Positions 8,427 to 15,575 of a stretch of 34,263 bases of DNA are shown here, piece by piece. A program made the translations under genes and the position numbers. The notes below the pieces were generated by a model that did not search any database, was not told the origin of the DNA, and saw only the letters and a list, made by a program, of their open reading frames with translations. The DNA is from Pseudotamlana agarivorans. GTDB lineage: Bacteria > Bacteroidota > Bacteroidia > Flavobacteriales > Flavobacteriaceae. Position 1 is the stretch's first letter. Every line of letters starts with the position of its first letter. The stretch covers positions 51,964 through 86,226 of the forward strand of contig NZ_JAHKPD010000004.1 in the NCBI RefSeq assembly GCF_018860245.1, given 5' to 3'.

Positions 8427-8714
8427 ATGTCAGAAAAGCTTAAAATAAAGCTATCTATAGCTAATCGTGTATACCCCTTAACTATTGAAGCAAGTCAAGA
8501 GGAAGGTTTACGAAAAGCAGCTAAAAACATTGAAACTATGATAAAACAATTTGAGCAAAGTTATTCTGTTCGAGATAAGCAAGATGTATTGGCCATGTGC
8601 GCCTTACAATTTGCTGCTCAAGTTGAACAGAAATCTATAGATAAAGCAAATGTGTCTGAACATGTGGAAGAAAAGCTTATAGCTTTAAATACCTTGTTGA
8701 ATTCGCATTTATAG
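8427..8714 (+). CDS. zapA: Cell division protein ZapA
   Basis: A 95-residue protein of the ZapA family, which bundles FtsZ filaments at the division ring. It has the ZapA layout: an N-terminal beta-hairpin globular part (IKLSIANRVYPLTIEASQEE), a helix with AAKNIETMIKQF, and a C-terminal coiled coil (from about residue 50). Length is normal for the Bacteroidota form. It lies between the small coiled-coil gene and the 6S RNA, with rny after that, an arrangement I recognise from other Flavobacteriia. Confidence 0.88.
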   Translation: MSEKLKIKLSIANRVYPLTIEASQEEGLRKAAKNIETMIKQFEQSYSVRDKQDVLAMCALQFAAQVEQKSIDKANVSEHVEEKLIALNTLLNSHL

Positions 8715-8748
8715 TCTCTAAAACGTTCTTTAAATAAACTAAAAGTTA

Positions 8749-8937
8749 CTGCCTACATTGGTTATTTATTTTTGATAAACTCAACGTTAATTCTTTAAAA
8801 AGGGTGAGTTTAAGTTGTAAAAGCATGCTGTTGTATTAATTTATTTTAATATTGAACAGACCCTTGATCAGCTTGTTAACCCTAAACTTGTTTTTAAGGA
8901 GTTTATACAAAATCTTATACTGGTGTAGGCTTTTTTT
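8749..8937 (+). ncRNA. ssrS: 6S RNA (flavobacterial type)
   Basis: Between zapA and rny a region of about 180 bases folds by eye into one long rod of nested stems. The stems are 8751-8761 with 8920-8930 (GCCTACATTGG/CTGGTGTAGGC, three wobble pairs), 8768-8772 with 8909-8913, 8775-8782 with 8899-8906 (ATAAACTC/GAGTTTAT), 8786-8790 with 8876-8880, 8800-8805 with 8860-8865 (AAGGGT/ACCCTT), and an apical hairpin 8828-8859. Large opposed single-stranded areas lie between the inner stems. A run of seven T follows at 8931. Rod shape, length, open central region and location next to zapA fit 6S RNA, which binds RNA polymerase holoenzyme and mimics an open promoter. No promoter is visible directly upstream, so it may be processed from the zapA transcript. 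Ends are approximate. Confidence 0.78.
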
Positions 8938-8963
8938 ATATATGAAAATCAACTAACTCAACG

Positions 8964-10538
8964 ATGGATAACTCAATTATATTTGCAGTAGGTGGTGTCA
9001 TTTTAGGCCTGGTAATAGGTTTTATAATAGCAAAGACACTAGAAAAAAATAATGCTTCAAAACTTGTTAAAGAAGCGAAAAAAAGTGCCACTTTAATACT
9101 TAAAGAAGCAAAAAGTGAAGGTGAAAGTCTTAAAAAAGATAAAATACTTCAGGCTAAAGAAAAGTTTATAGAACTTAAGTCTGAGCATGAAAAAGTGATT
9201 TTAACGCGTGATAAGAAAATGGCTGATGCCGAAAAGCGTACTCGTGACAAAGAATCTCAGGTTTCAAGTGAGCTGTCAAAATCTAAAAAACTTAATGATA
9301 CGCTTGAAAGTAAAATAAAAAATTACAACCACAGACTTGACGTGGTTGAAAAGAAGCAAGAAGAAGTAGATCGATTACATAAAAGTCAAGTACAACAACT
9401 TGAGGTAATTTCTAGTCTTTCTGCTGAAGAAGCTAAAGAGCAGTTGGTAGAGTCTTTAAAAGGTGAAGCCAAAAATGATGCTATGGCATACATTCAAAGT
9501 TCTTTAGAGGAAGCTAAGTTAACAGCCGAACAAGACGCTAAGAAAGTTATTATTAATACCATTCAACGAATTGGTACAGAGGAGGCCGTTGATAATTGTG
9601 TGTCTGTATTTAATATAGAATCAGACGATGTGAAAGGGCGTATAATTGGTCGTGAAGGTCGAAATATTAGAGCCATTGAAGCGGCAACTGGTGTTGAGAT
9701 TATTGTAGATGATACGCCAGAAGCGATTATTTTATCGTGTTTCGATTCTGTTAGAAGAGAAGTTGCACGTTTATCCTTACATAAATTGGTTACCGACGGA
9801 AGAATTCACCCGGCACGTATTGAAGAAGTTGTTAAGAAAACTCAGAAGCAAATCGAGCAGGAAATTATTGAAGTAGGTAAGCGTACTGTTATCGATTTAG
9901 GGATCCATAACCTGCATCCAGAGCTTATTAAAATGGTAGGAAGAATGAAATACCGTTCTTCTTATGGTCAAAACCTATTACAGCACTCGCGTGAAGTAGC
10001 TAAATTATGTGGCGTGATGGCTGCGGAATTAGGTTTGAACCCAAAACTAGCTAAACGAGCAGGATTATTACATGATATTGGAAAAGTGCCAGATGCTGAA
10101 GCAGACATGGAAACACCTCACGCTATTTTAGGTATGCAGTGGGCTGAGAAGTTTAATGAGAAAGACGATGTATGTAATGCGATTGGAGCGCACCATGATG
10201 AAATCGAAATGAAATCCTTATTAGCACCAATTATACAAGTTTGTGATGCTATATCAGGAGCAAGACCAGGAGCAAGACGTCAAGTTTTAGATAGTTATAT
10301 TCAACGTTTAAAAGACTTAGAGGAAATTGCATTTGGTTTTTCAGGTGTTAAAAAAGCATATGCAATCCAAGCTGGTAGAGAATTAAGAGTTATTGTTGAA
10401 AGTGAAAAAGTTGACGATCAAAAAGCTTCTGAATTATCATTTAGTATTTCTCAAAAAGTTCAAACGGATATGACCTATCCAGGACAAGTGAAGGTAACGG
10501 TAATTCGTGAAACAAGAGCCGTGAATATCGCGAAGTAA
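8964..10538 (+). CDS. rny: Ribonuclease Y
   Basis: A 524-residue membrane-anchored endoribonuclease that starts mRNA decay. An N-terminal membrane helix (about 5-24) is followed by a long charged coiled coil (about 30-200). A KH RNA-binding domain contains [10 protein letters not shown] (225-234). The HD nuclease domain carries His341 (LLQHSREVA) and the His370-Asp371 pair in GLLHDIGKV. All expected parts are present and the length is normal. The start codon lies 27 bases after the T-tract of the 6S RNA, so expression needs read-through from the zapA promoter or a promoter inside the 6S gene. A terminator follows at 10588-10619. Confidence 0.95.
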   Translation: MDNSIIFAVGGVILGLVIGFIIAKTLEKNNASKLVKEAKKSATLILKEAKSEGESLKKDKILQAKEKFIELKSEHEKVILTRDKKMADAEKRTRDKESQVSSELSKSKKLNDTLESKIKNYNHRLDVVEKKQEEVDRLHKSQVQQLEVISSLSAEEAKEQLVESLKGEAKNDAMAYIQSSLEEAKLTAEQDAKKVIINTIQRIGTEEAVDNCVSVFNIESDDVKGRIIGREGRNIRAIEAATGVEIIVDDTPEAIILSCFDSVRREVARLSLHKLVTDGRIHPARIEEVVKKTQKQIEQEIIEVGKRTVIDLGIHNLHPELIKMVGRMKYRSSYGQNLLQHSREVAKLCGVMAAELGLNPKLAKRAGLLHDIGKVPDAEADMETPHAILGMQWAEKFNEKDDVCNAIGAHHDEIEMKSLLAPIIQVCDAISGARPGARRQVLDSYIQRLKDLEEIAFGFSGVKKAYAIQAGRELRVIVESEKVDDQKASELSFSISQKVQTDMTYPGQVKVTVIRETRAVNIAK

Positions 10539-10587
10539 TAAAATACTAAATGCCTTCGCAGGAAAGCATCTCATCAAAATAAAGTAG

Positions 10588-10619
10588 AAGGTCTAGCGAA
10601 TTGCTGGACTTTTTGTTTT
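10588..10619 (+). terminator. Intrinsic terminator after rny
   Basis: A stem of ten pairs (10588-10597 with 10603-10612, two wobbles, core GTCTAGC/GCTGGAC) with a 5-base loop, followed by TTTTTGTTTT. It lies about 50 bases past the rny stop. Confidence 0.7.
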
Positions 10620-10659
10620 ATAGGAATTTTTGTAGACATAGGTTTCACCGATTGCTTAC

Positions 10660-10684
10660 GTCACCCTGAACTCGTTTTTGGGGG
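10660..10684. repeat. Possible decayed short interspersed repeat
   Basis: The segment GTCACCCTGAACTCGTTT resembles a short palindromic repeat family (roughly GTCAYCCYGAACTYGTTTC plus a GGG arm) scattered between flavobacterial genes. The right arm is degenerate here (TTTTTGGGGG). Related fragments may lie at 19741-19770 and 22859-22902. Confidence 0.4.
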
Positions 10685-10768
10685 ACATAAAGAGACTCAT
10701 ATCTATTCTAATGAGGTTCCGTAAGTTTAGTGTTAAAGTATTTTACCAAAATTAAAATTTTCAGCAAA

Positions 10769-10789
10769 TTAACCATTAACCATTAACCA
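10769..10789. repeat. Three tandem copies of TTAACCA
   Basis: Three perfect head-to-tail heptamers TTAACCA, followed by a partly similar stretch (ACAACCAATAAC), lie just past the 3' end of xerD. It is low complexity, and no function can be assigned. The rest of the 262-base gap holds the rny terminator and a decayed repeat. Confidence 0.6.
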
Positions 10790-10800
10790 ACAACCAATAA

Positions 10801-11697
10801 CTATTTCCTAGGGTGATACTTCTCTACAACTTCAGTGAGATGACTTCTATCGAGGTGTACATAAATTTCAGTTGTTGTAATGCTTTCATGTCCCAACATG
10901 AGTTGAATAGACCTTAAATCGGCATCGTTTTGTAATAAGTGAGTGGCAAAAGAGTGTCTAAAAGTATGAGGTGATACATTTTTTTTCAAACCTATTTTTT
11001 TAACGAGTTGCTTAATAATGGTAAATACCATAGCTCTAGTTAATTGTTTTCCGCGTCGGTTCAAAAAAAGAGTGTCTTCAAAACCCGCCTGAATATTAAG
11101 GTGATTTCTTATTTCGGTTCTATAGATGTTAATGTATTTTTGAGTAACATCAACGATAGGTACAAAACGTTGTTTATCTCCCTTTCCTGTAACTTTTATA
11201 AAACCTTCATCAAAAAATAGATCTGATAGCTTTAAATTAATAAGTTCACTAACACGTAAACCACATCCGTAAAGGGTTTCAAGCATAGCTCTATTACGTT
11301 CACCTTCAGATTTACTCAAATCGATAGCACTAATAATGGTGTCTATTTCTTCCTCAGATAAAGTATCGGGAAGTTTTCTGCCTATTTTCGGACTTTCAAT
11401 AAGTTCTAAAGGGTTAGATTGTATGTAATCTTCAAAAATTAAATAGCTAAAAAAACTGCGGAGACCAGAAATTAAGCGAGATTGTGATCGTTCATTGATG
11501 TGTTTTGCAGCGTCATATATGAATTGTTGTATAACTTCAGTAGTTGTAGTGAGAGGTGAAGTTGAAAAGCCGTTTTTCTCTAAAAAAACTATCAATTTTT
11601 TCACATCTAATACATAGTTGTTTATTGAGTTGAGTGATAAACCCCGTTCAATTTTTAAATACAATTGATAATCTTTAAGTGCTTGTTCCCATGTCAT
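10801..11697 (-). CDS. xerD: Tyrosine recombinase XerD
   Basis: A 298-residue tyrosine recombinase of normal Xer length. It resolves chromosome dimers at dif near the division septum. An N-terminal SAM-like core-binding domain (about 1-95) is followed by the catalytic domain. The catalytic set is complete: Arg148 (GCGLRVSEL), Lys172 (VTGKGDKQR), His244 and Arg247 (SPHTFRHSFATHL), His270 (MLGHES) and Tyr279 (EIYVHLD). Close family resemblance and the nearby aroQ argue for the housekeeping Xer rather than a mobile-element integrase. In many Bacteroidota xerD lies beside divergent aroQ. Here two outer-membrane protein genes separate them. Confidence 0.93.
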   Translation of the reverse strand: MTWEQALKDYQLYLKIERGLSLNSINNYVLDVKKLIVFLEKNGFSTSPLTTTTEVIQQFIYDAAKHINERSQSRLISGLRSFFSYLIFEDYIQSNPLELIESPKIGRKLPDTLSEEEIDTIISAIDLSKSEGERNRAMLETLYGCGLRVSELINLKLSDLFFDEGFIKVTGKGDKQRFVPIVDVTQKYINIYRTEIRNHLNIQAGFEDTLFLNRRGKQLTRAMVFTIIKQLVKKIGLKKNVSPHTFRHSFATHLLQNDADLRSIQLMLGHESITTTEIYVHLDRSHLTEVVEKYHPRK

Positions 11698-11891
11698 GTG
11701 GTAAATTTAACTAAAATAGGTTTATGAGAATAAATTCATATAGATTACTATTTTTTGTTTTGTATATAGTTGATTATAAGCGCTCTAATTTGATTTTGTT
11801 TGTAAAATTGTTAATAAGTTGACATTAGGGTAAATGTTATTATTCATAAATGTATTACTTTAATAGGGTAAACTATTAAAATTAATTCATT

Positions 11892-12386
11892 ATGAAAAAA
11901 TTATTAATTACAGCAGTGATTGCTTTATTCACTTTTGGAGCAATGAATGCTCAAACTTTTAAAATAGGAGGTTCATTAGGGATTCCTGTAGGTGATGCCT
12001 CCGATTTTTATTCCGTAGCTGTAGGAGCAGATGCGTATTTTTATTTTACAGATATTGATGACCTTATTTCTATTGGTGGTACGGCTGGATTTAGAAACTT
12101 TTTTGGAAAGGAATATGATACGGTTCTTGGTACATTTCAAAGTGAAGATTCTTTGTTTTTACCAGTAGCTGGAGCAGCAAGAATTAAATTATTCGGAATG
12201 ATATCTGGTGGTATTGATTTAGGCTACGCTATTCCTCTTTCTGATTTTTTAGATGGAGGCTTATACTTTAAACCAGTTGTATCAGTTGACTTAGCTAATA
12301 GAATAGAACTTTTCGTATCTTATGAAAGTATTTCTGATTATATAAATTATGGCATTTTAAATTGTGGTATTTTATTCCAGTTCTAG
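11892..12386 (+). CDS. Small outer-membrane beta-barrel protein
   Basis: A 164-residue exported protein. It has a signal peptide of about 20 residues ending in MNAQ, then alternating hydrophobic/polar strands rich in Gly and aromatic residues, and a C-terminal strand ending in Phe (CGILFQF), the usual sign for outer-membrane insertion. Length and pattern suggest an 8-stranded barrel of the OmpA/OmpX-like or 'porin family' type common in Bacteroidota. No specific ligand can be named. It is a single-gene unit, with a strong terminator just downstream (12413-12443). Confidence 0.75.
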   Translation: MKKLLITAVIALFTFGAMNAQTFKIGGSLGIPVGDASDFYSVAVGADAYFYFTDIDDLISIGGTAGFRNFFGKEYDTVLGTFQSEDSLFLPVAGAARIKLFGMISGGIDLGYAIPLSDFLDGGLYFKPVVSVDLANRIELFVSYESISDYINYGILNCGILFQF

Positions 12387-12412
12387 AAATGTAAACAAAT
12401 ATAAGTATATAG

Positions 12413-12443
12413 AAAACCGAAGTACATGTGCTTCGGTTTTTTT
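12413..12443 (+). terminator. Intrinsic terminator after the small beta-barrel gene
   Basis: Perfect 10-pair stem AAAACCGAAG (12413-12422) and CTTCGGTTTT (12431-12440) with an 8-base loop and a T-run. The A-run on the other side lets it also serve the convergent gene. Confidence 0.85.
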
Positions 12444-12477
12444 ATGCCCTAAATTTACTGGTTTCTGATACATTCGT

Positions 12478-13260
12478 TTATTTGAAGGTATAAGACAAGC
12501 CATTTAATAATTGGTATTGTGTTGTTGGAATGTCTTTAGCAGGGTTAGAATCTAAATTTAATATATAAGAGATATTAAAATCAAGATTTTTAAGGATTTT
12601 AATAGAGGCTCTTCCCATAAGGTCGAATCTATAATCTTTTATATATGTGATTTCAGGCTGGTAAAAAGTCGCTAGTTTAAAAGAAATATTTTCTTTGAAA
12701 TCATAAACTGCAGATAAGTAAAGGCCTAGCCTAAAATCATGATGGTTTATGGTAGGTAAGTCACCATCATGGTCATCGTCGTCGTTGTTGTCATCTTCAT
12801 GTTCGTAAACGTACATCAAATACGATCCAAAGGAGTACATGAATTTTTTGCTCTCAACAAACTGAAAACGAGCACCAGAACCAACCATGATTCTATTATC
12901 AATTTTAGTGACTTGATTGGTGTAATTTTGAACGAAGCTTTCTAAAAATAAATGTTTACGGGCTTGGTAATCATATTTAAGTAAAAGTGAATTATTATTG
13001 ATATCGTCTTCATGATCTACCCGTTTTATATGAATATGCGACGTTAAAGTAAGTAAATGCTTGTGTTTTCTATATTCGACATAAGCATAATTATTAAAAC
13101 TAAAATTTGTTTTTGTGTTTTTAACAAGGGAGATGTTGATATCAATGCCACCTGAAAAGCCTATCGTGTCTTTTGCTATTACAAAATTTTCAATATTAAA
13201 AATTTGAGCATACCCCCAACTGCTTATAGTGAATACGACTATATAAAGGATACATTTCAT
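12478..13260 (-). CDS. DUF481-like outer-membrane protein with Asp/His-rich loop
   Basis: A 260-residue exported protein. A signal peptide (about 1-19, SSWGYAQ) is followed by repeated amphipathic strands with aromatic residues, ending in Tyr-Thr-Phe-Lys. The barrel pattern is like DUF481/YdiY-type or generic outer-membrane proteins, but the family is not certain. An unusual stretch at residues 153-175 (HEDDNNDDDDHDGD, then NHHD) and a smaller one at 75-86 (HIHIKRVDHEDD) are packed with Asp and His. They probably lie in loops and could bind divalent metal ions. This is inference from composition only. It converges with the preceding barrel gene, and both sit between xerD and aroQ. Confidence 0.65.
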   Translation of the reverse strand: MKCILYIVVFTISSWGYAQIFNIENFVIAKDTIGFSGGIDINISLVKNTKTNFSFNNYAYVEYRKHKHLLTLTSHIHIKRVDHEDDINNNSLLLKYDYQARKHLFLESFVQNYTNQVTKIDNRIMVGSGARFQFVESKKFMYSFGSYLMYVYEHEDDNNDDDDHDGDLPTINHHDFRLGLYLSAVYDFKENISFKLATFYQPEITYIKDYRFDLMGRASIKILKNLDFNISYILNLDSNPAKDIPTTQYQLLNGLSYTFK

Positions 13261-13464
13261 TAATATAAACTTACTTTTTTGATGGTGATTAGTGTTTTTA
13301 ATTTAATTGAAGTTAAAAATCTTATATAAATATACGACCCCCAGATTATTTTGAACTAAAAAATACTGTAAAAATGAAAATTTTAAAAATGAAAAACTGT
13401 AGTAGGACTAGTCTTTTATTATAGTTTAACTTTTGTATTTTTACCATCAATTTAAGTGAAATAT

Positions 13465-13878
13465 ATGAAAAAAATAATTATTATAAATGGGCCAAATCTT
13501 AATTTATTAGGTAAAAGAGAGCCTGAGATATATGGAAGCCAGACTTTTACGGCCTATTTGGAGACACTTAAATCCAAATATACACATGTGGATCTGAGTT
13601 ATTATCAGTCTAATGTAGAAGGCGAACTTATTAATAAGCTTCATGAAGTTGGGTTTAGTTATGATGGTGTGATTTTGAATGCTGGGGCTTATACACACAC
13701 TTCCGTTGCTATTGGTGATGCCATTAAAGGCATTGAGACTCCTGTGGTAGAAGTGCATATTTCGAATACATTTAGTAGAGAAGAATTTAGACACCAATCC
13801 TATATCTCACCAAATGCTAAAGGGGTGATTTTAGGTTTTGGAATGCAGAGCTATGAATTGGCGATTCAGAGTATATAA
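13465..13878 (+). CDS. aroQ: 3-dehydroquinate dehydratase, type II
   Basis: Type II dehydroquinase of 137 residues, the third step of the shikimate pathway (3-dehydroquinate to 3-dehydroshikimate). I place the start at the ATG at 13465, because the protein then begins MKKIIIINGPNLNLLG as family members do. An in-frame GTG at 13456 would add only three residues. Conserved sites are the flexible loop with catalytic Tyr23 (REPEIYGSQTF), Asn71 in LNAGAYTHTS, His98 in VEVHISN and the REEFRHQSYIS motif. Length is normal. It ends just before a GC-rich palindrome and shares a bidirectional terminator with lpdA. Confidence 0.93.
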   Translation: MKKIIIINGPNLNLLGKREPEIYGSQTFTAYLETLKSKYTHVDLSYYQSNVEGELINKLHEVGFSYDGVILNAGAYTHTSVAIGDAIKGIETPVVEVHISNTFSREEFRHQSYISPNAKGVILGFGMQSYELAIQSI

Positions 13879-13884
13879 GCCAAA

Positions 13885-13914
13885 AGCCCCACCTAGCCTC
13901 CCCAGGCGGGGAGG
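13885..13914. repeat. REP-like GC-rich palindrome, left copy
   Basis: It contains CCTAGCCTCCCCA and forms a perfect 7-pair hairpin CCTCCCC/GGGGAGG (13897-13914) directly after the aroQ stop. The sequence recurs in inverted orientation at 14047-14074. GC content is far above its surroundings, and the motif resembles short palindromes dispersed through flavobacterial genomes. Confidence 0.7.
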
Positions 13915-13983
13915 GACTCTTACTCATACGCTTTAATGCCCAGTAGATATACTTTTCATTATTTTTTGAGAAAATAAAGCATA

Positions 13984-14017
13984 AAAAAATGCGATTCAAT
14001 TTTGAATCGCATTTTTT
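13984..14017. terminator. Bidirectional terminator between aroQ and lpdA
   Basis: A perfect 15-pair stem (13984-13998 with 14003-14017), core ATGCGATTCA/TGAATCGCAT, has a 4-base loop and A- and T-runs at the two sides. It can end both convergent transcripts. Confidence 0.88.
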
Positions 14018-14046
14018 AATATATAAACCCGTCCGAGTTAAAGTTT

Positions 14047-14074
14047 CTCCCCTCTTGGGGAGGCTAGGAGGGCT
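14047..14074. repeat. REP-like GC-rich palindrome, right copy
   Basis: Inverted copy of the element at 13885-13914. The shared segment reads AGCCCTCCTAGCCTCCCCA on the minus strand, one substitution and one indel from the left copy. It has its own hairpin CTCCCC/GGGGAG (14047-14062). It ends just before the lpdA stop codon. Confidence 0.7.
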
Positions 14075-14078
14075 TCTT

Positions 14079-15470
14079 TTATAAGTGAATCACTTCATCA
14101 TAAGCATCAGCAACAGCTTCCATAACCGCTTCACTCATCGTTGGGTGAGGATGGATTGTTTTTAATACTTCATGACCAGTAGTTTCTAATTTTCTACCTA
14201 ATACAGCTTCAGCAATCATATCGGTAACTCCAGCACCAATCATGTGGCAACCTAACCATTCACCATATTTAGCATCGAAAATTACTTTAACAAAACCTTC
14301 TTTAGTTCCAGCAGCTGTCGCTTTTCCAGAAGCAGAGAAAGGGAATTTTCCAACTTTAATATCGTAACCTTCTTCAAGGGCTTTAGCTTCGGTTAAACCA
14401 ACTGATGCAATTTCAGGAGATGCGTAAGTACACCCAGGAACGTTTCCGTAATCGATAGCTTCTGTATGTAATCCTGCTAATTTCTCAACACAAGTAATTC
14501 CTTCAGCAGAAGCAACGTGAGCTAAGGCTTGACCTGGAACCACATCACCAATGGCATAATAACCAGGGATGTTTGTTTGGTAGAAATCGTTAACTAAGAT
14601 TTTATCCCTATCAACAACAATTCCAACATCTTCTAAACCTATGTTTTCAATGTTAGATTTGATACCTACAGCAGATAATAAAATATCAGCTTCCAGAGTT
14701 TCTTCTCCTTTTTTAGTTTTTACTTTAGCAACAACACCTTCTCCAGAAGTGTCAACAGATTCTACAGAAGAATTTGTCATTACATTAATTCCAGATTTCT
14801 TTAAAGAGCTAGCAAATGCTTTAGAAACATCGATATCTTCAACAGGTACAACGTTTGGCATAAATTCAACAATAGTTACTTCCGTACCCATAGAATTATA
14901 GAAATGTGCAAATTCTACACCAATTGCTCCAGAACCAACAACAATCATTTTCTTTGGTTGTTTTGGTAAAGACATGGCTTGACGGTATCCAATTACTTTT
15001 TTACCGTCTTGTGGTAAACTTGGTAATTCACGAGAACGTGCGCCTGTTGCAATAATTATATTATCTGCACTATATTCTGTTACTGTTCCGTCTTCGGCAG
15101 TTACATCTACTTTCTTTCCAGTTTTAATTTTCCCAAAACCTTTAATGATATCGATTTTGTTTTTCTTCATTAAAAACTGAACACCTTTACTCATGCCTTC
15201 AGCTACACCGCGACTACGTTTAATAACAGCATCAAAATCTTTATCGATCGCTTCTGCTTTCAATCCGTATTCATCAACGTGTTTTAAATAGTCATAAACT
15301 TGAGCACTTTTTAATAAAGCTTTTGTAGGAATACAGCCCCAGTTTAGACAAATTCCTCCAAGGTTTTCTTTTTCTACAATCGCGACTTTAAAGCCAAGTT
15401 GCGATGCTCTAATTCCTGTTACATATCCTCCAGGACCACTTCCAATAATGATGATGTCGTATTTACTCAT
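14079..15470 (-). CDS. lpdA: Dihydrolipoyl dehydrogenase
   Basis: The E3 flavoprotein (463 residues) of pyruvate and 2-oxoglutarate dehydrogenase and glycine-cleavage complexes, which reoxidises dihydrolipoamide with NAD+. It shows an N-terminal FAD fold (IIIGSGPGGYV), the redox disulfide Cys41/Cys46 in GGICLNWGCIPTK, a second Rossmann motif for NAD (VVGSGAIGVEFAH), the FAD-binding GYYAIGDV and the C-terminal catalytic His-Glu pair in HPHPTMSEAVMEA. Full length and intact. No other complex subunits are adjacent, so it probably serves several complexes. It is a single-gene unit ending at the shared terminator. Confidence 0.95.
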   Translation of the reverse strand: MSKYDIIIIGSGPGGYVTGIRASQLGFKVAIVEKENLGGICLNWGCIPTKALLKSAQVYDYLKHVDEYGLKAEAIDKDFDAVIKRSRGVAEGMSKGVQFLMKKNKIDIIKGFGKIKTGKKVDVTAEDGTVTEYSADNIIIATGARSRELPSLPQDGKKVIGYRQAMSLPKQPKKMIVVGSGAIGVEFAHFYNSMGTEVTIVEFMPNVVPVEDIDVSKAFASSLKKSGINVMTNSSVESVDTSGEGVVAKVKTKKGEETLEADILLSAVGIKSNIENIGLEDVGIVVDRDKILVNDFYQTNIPGYYAIGDVVPGQALAHVASAEGITCVEKLAGLHTEAIDYGNVPGCTYASPEIASVGLTEAKALEEGYDIKVGKFPFSASGKATAAGTKEGFVKVIFDAKYGEWLGCHMIGAGVTDMIAEAVLGRKLETTGHEVLKTIHPHPTMSEAVMEAVADAYDEVIHL

Positions 15471-15550
15471 GTGTTAATTTTTAGGATACGAATTTACGAA
15501 ATCGAAACCGAATATGGAATATTGAAATGCTAATTTTTACATCTTTATCT

Positions 15551-15558
15551 TACCTTTG
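15551..15558 (+). promoter_or_regulatory. -7 element of the NDH-2 type gene
   Basis: TACCTTTG matches TAnnTTTG exactly, 17 bases ahead of the start codon. A clear -33 TTG at the right spacing is not seen. Confidence 0.5.
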
Positions 15559-15575
15559 TTATGAAGTTTTAATAT

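Noticed and set aside
10769-10800. TTAACCA tandem repeat as a replication or attachment site
   Set aside because: There are only three units, low complexity, and no associated gene or partner site. Listed only as a repeat.
10801-11697. XerD as integrase of a mobile element
   Set aside because: Length, motifs and the nearness of aroQ fit the chromosomal Xer recombinase. No attachment-site repeats, relaxase or phage genes are near.
13817-13999. A 60-codon minus-strand reading frame with a PPGEAR-like segment
   Set aside because: It overlaps aroQ, the GC-rich palindrome and part of the terminator. This peptide pattern is what the repeat itself encodes when read as protein.
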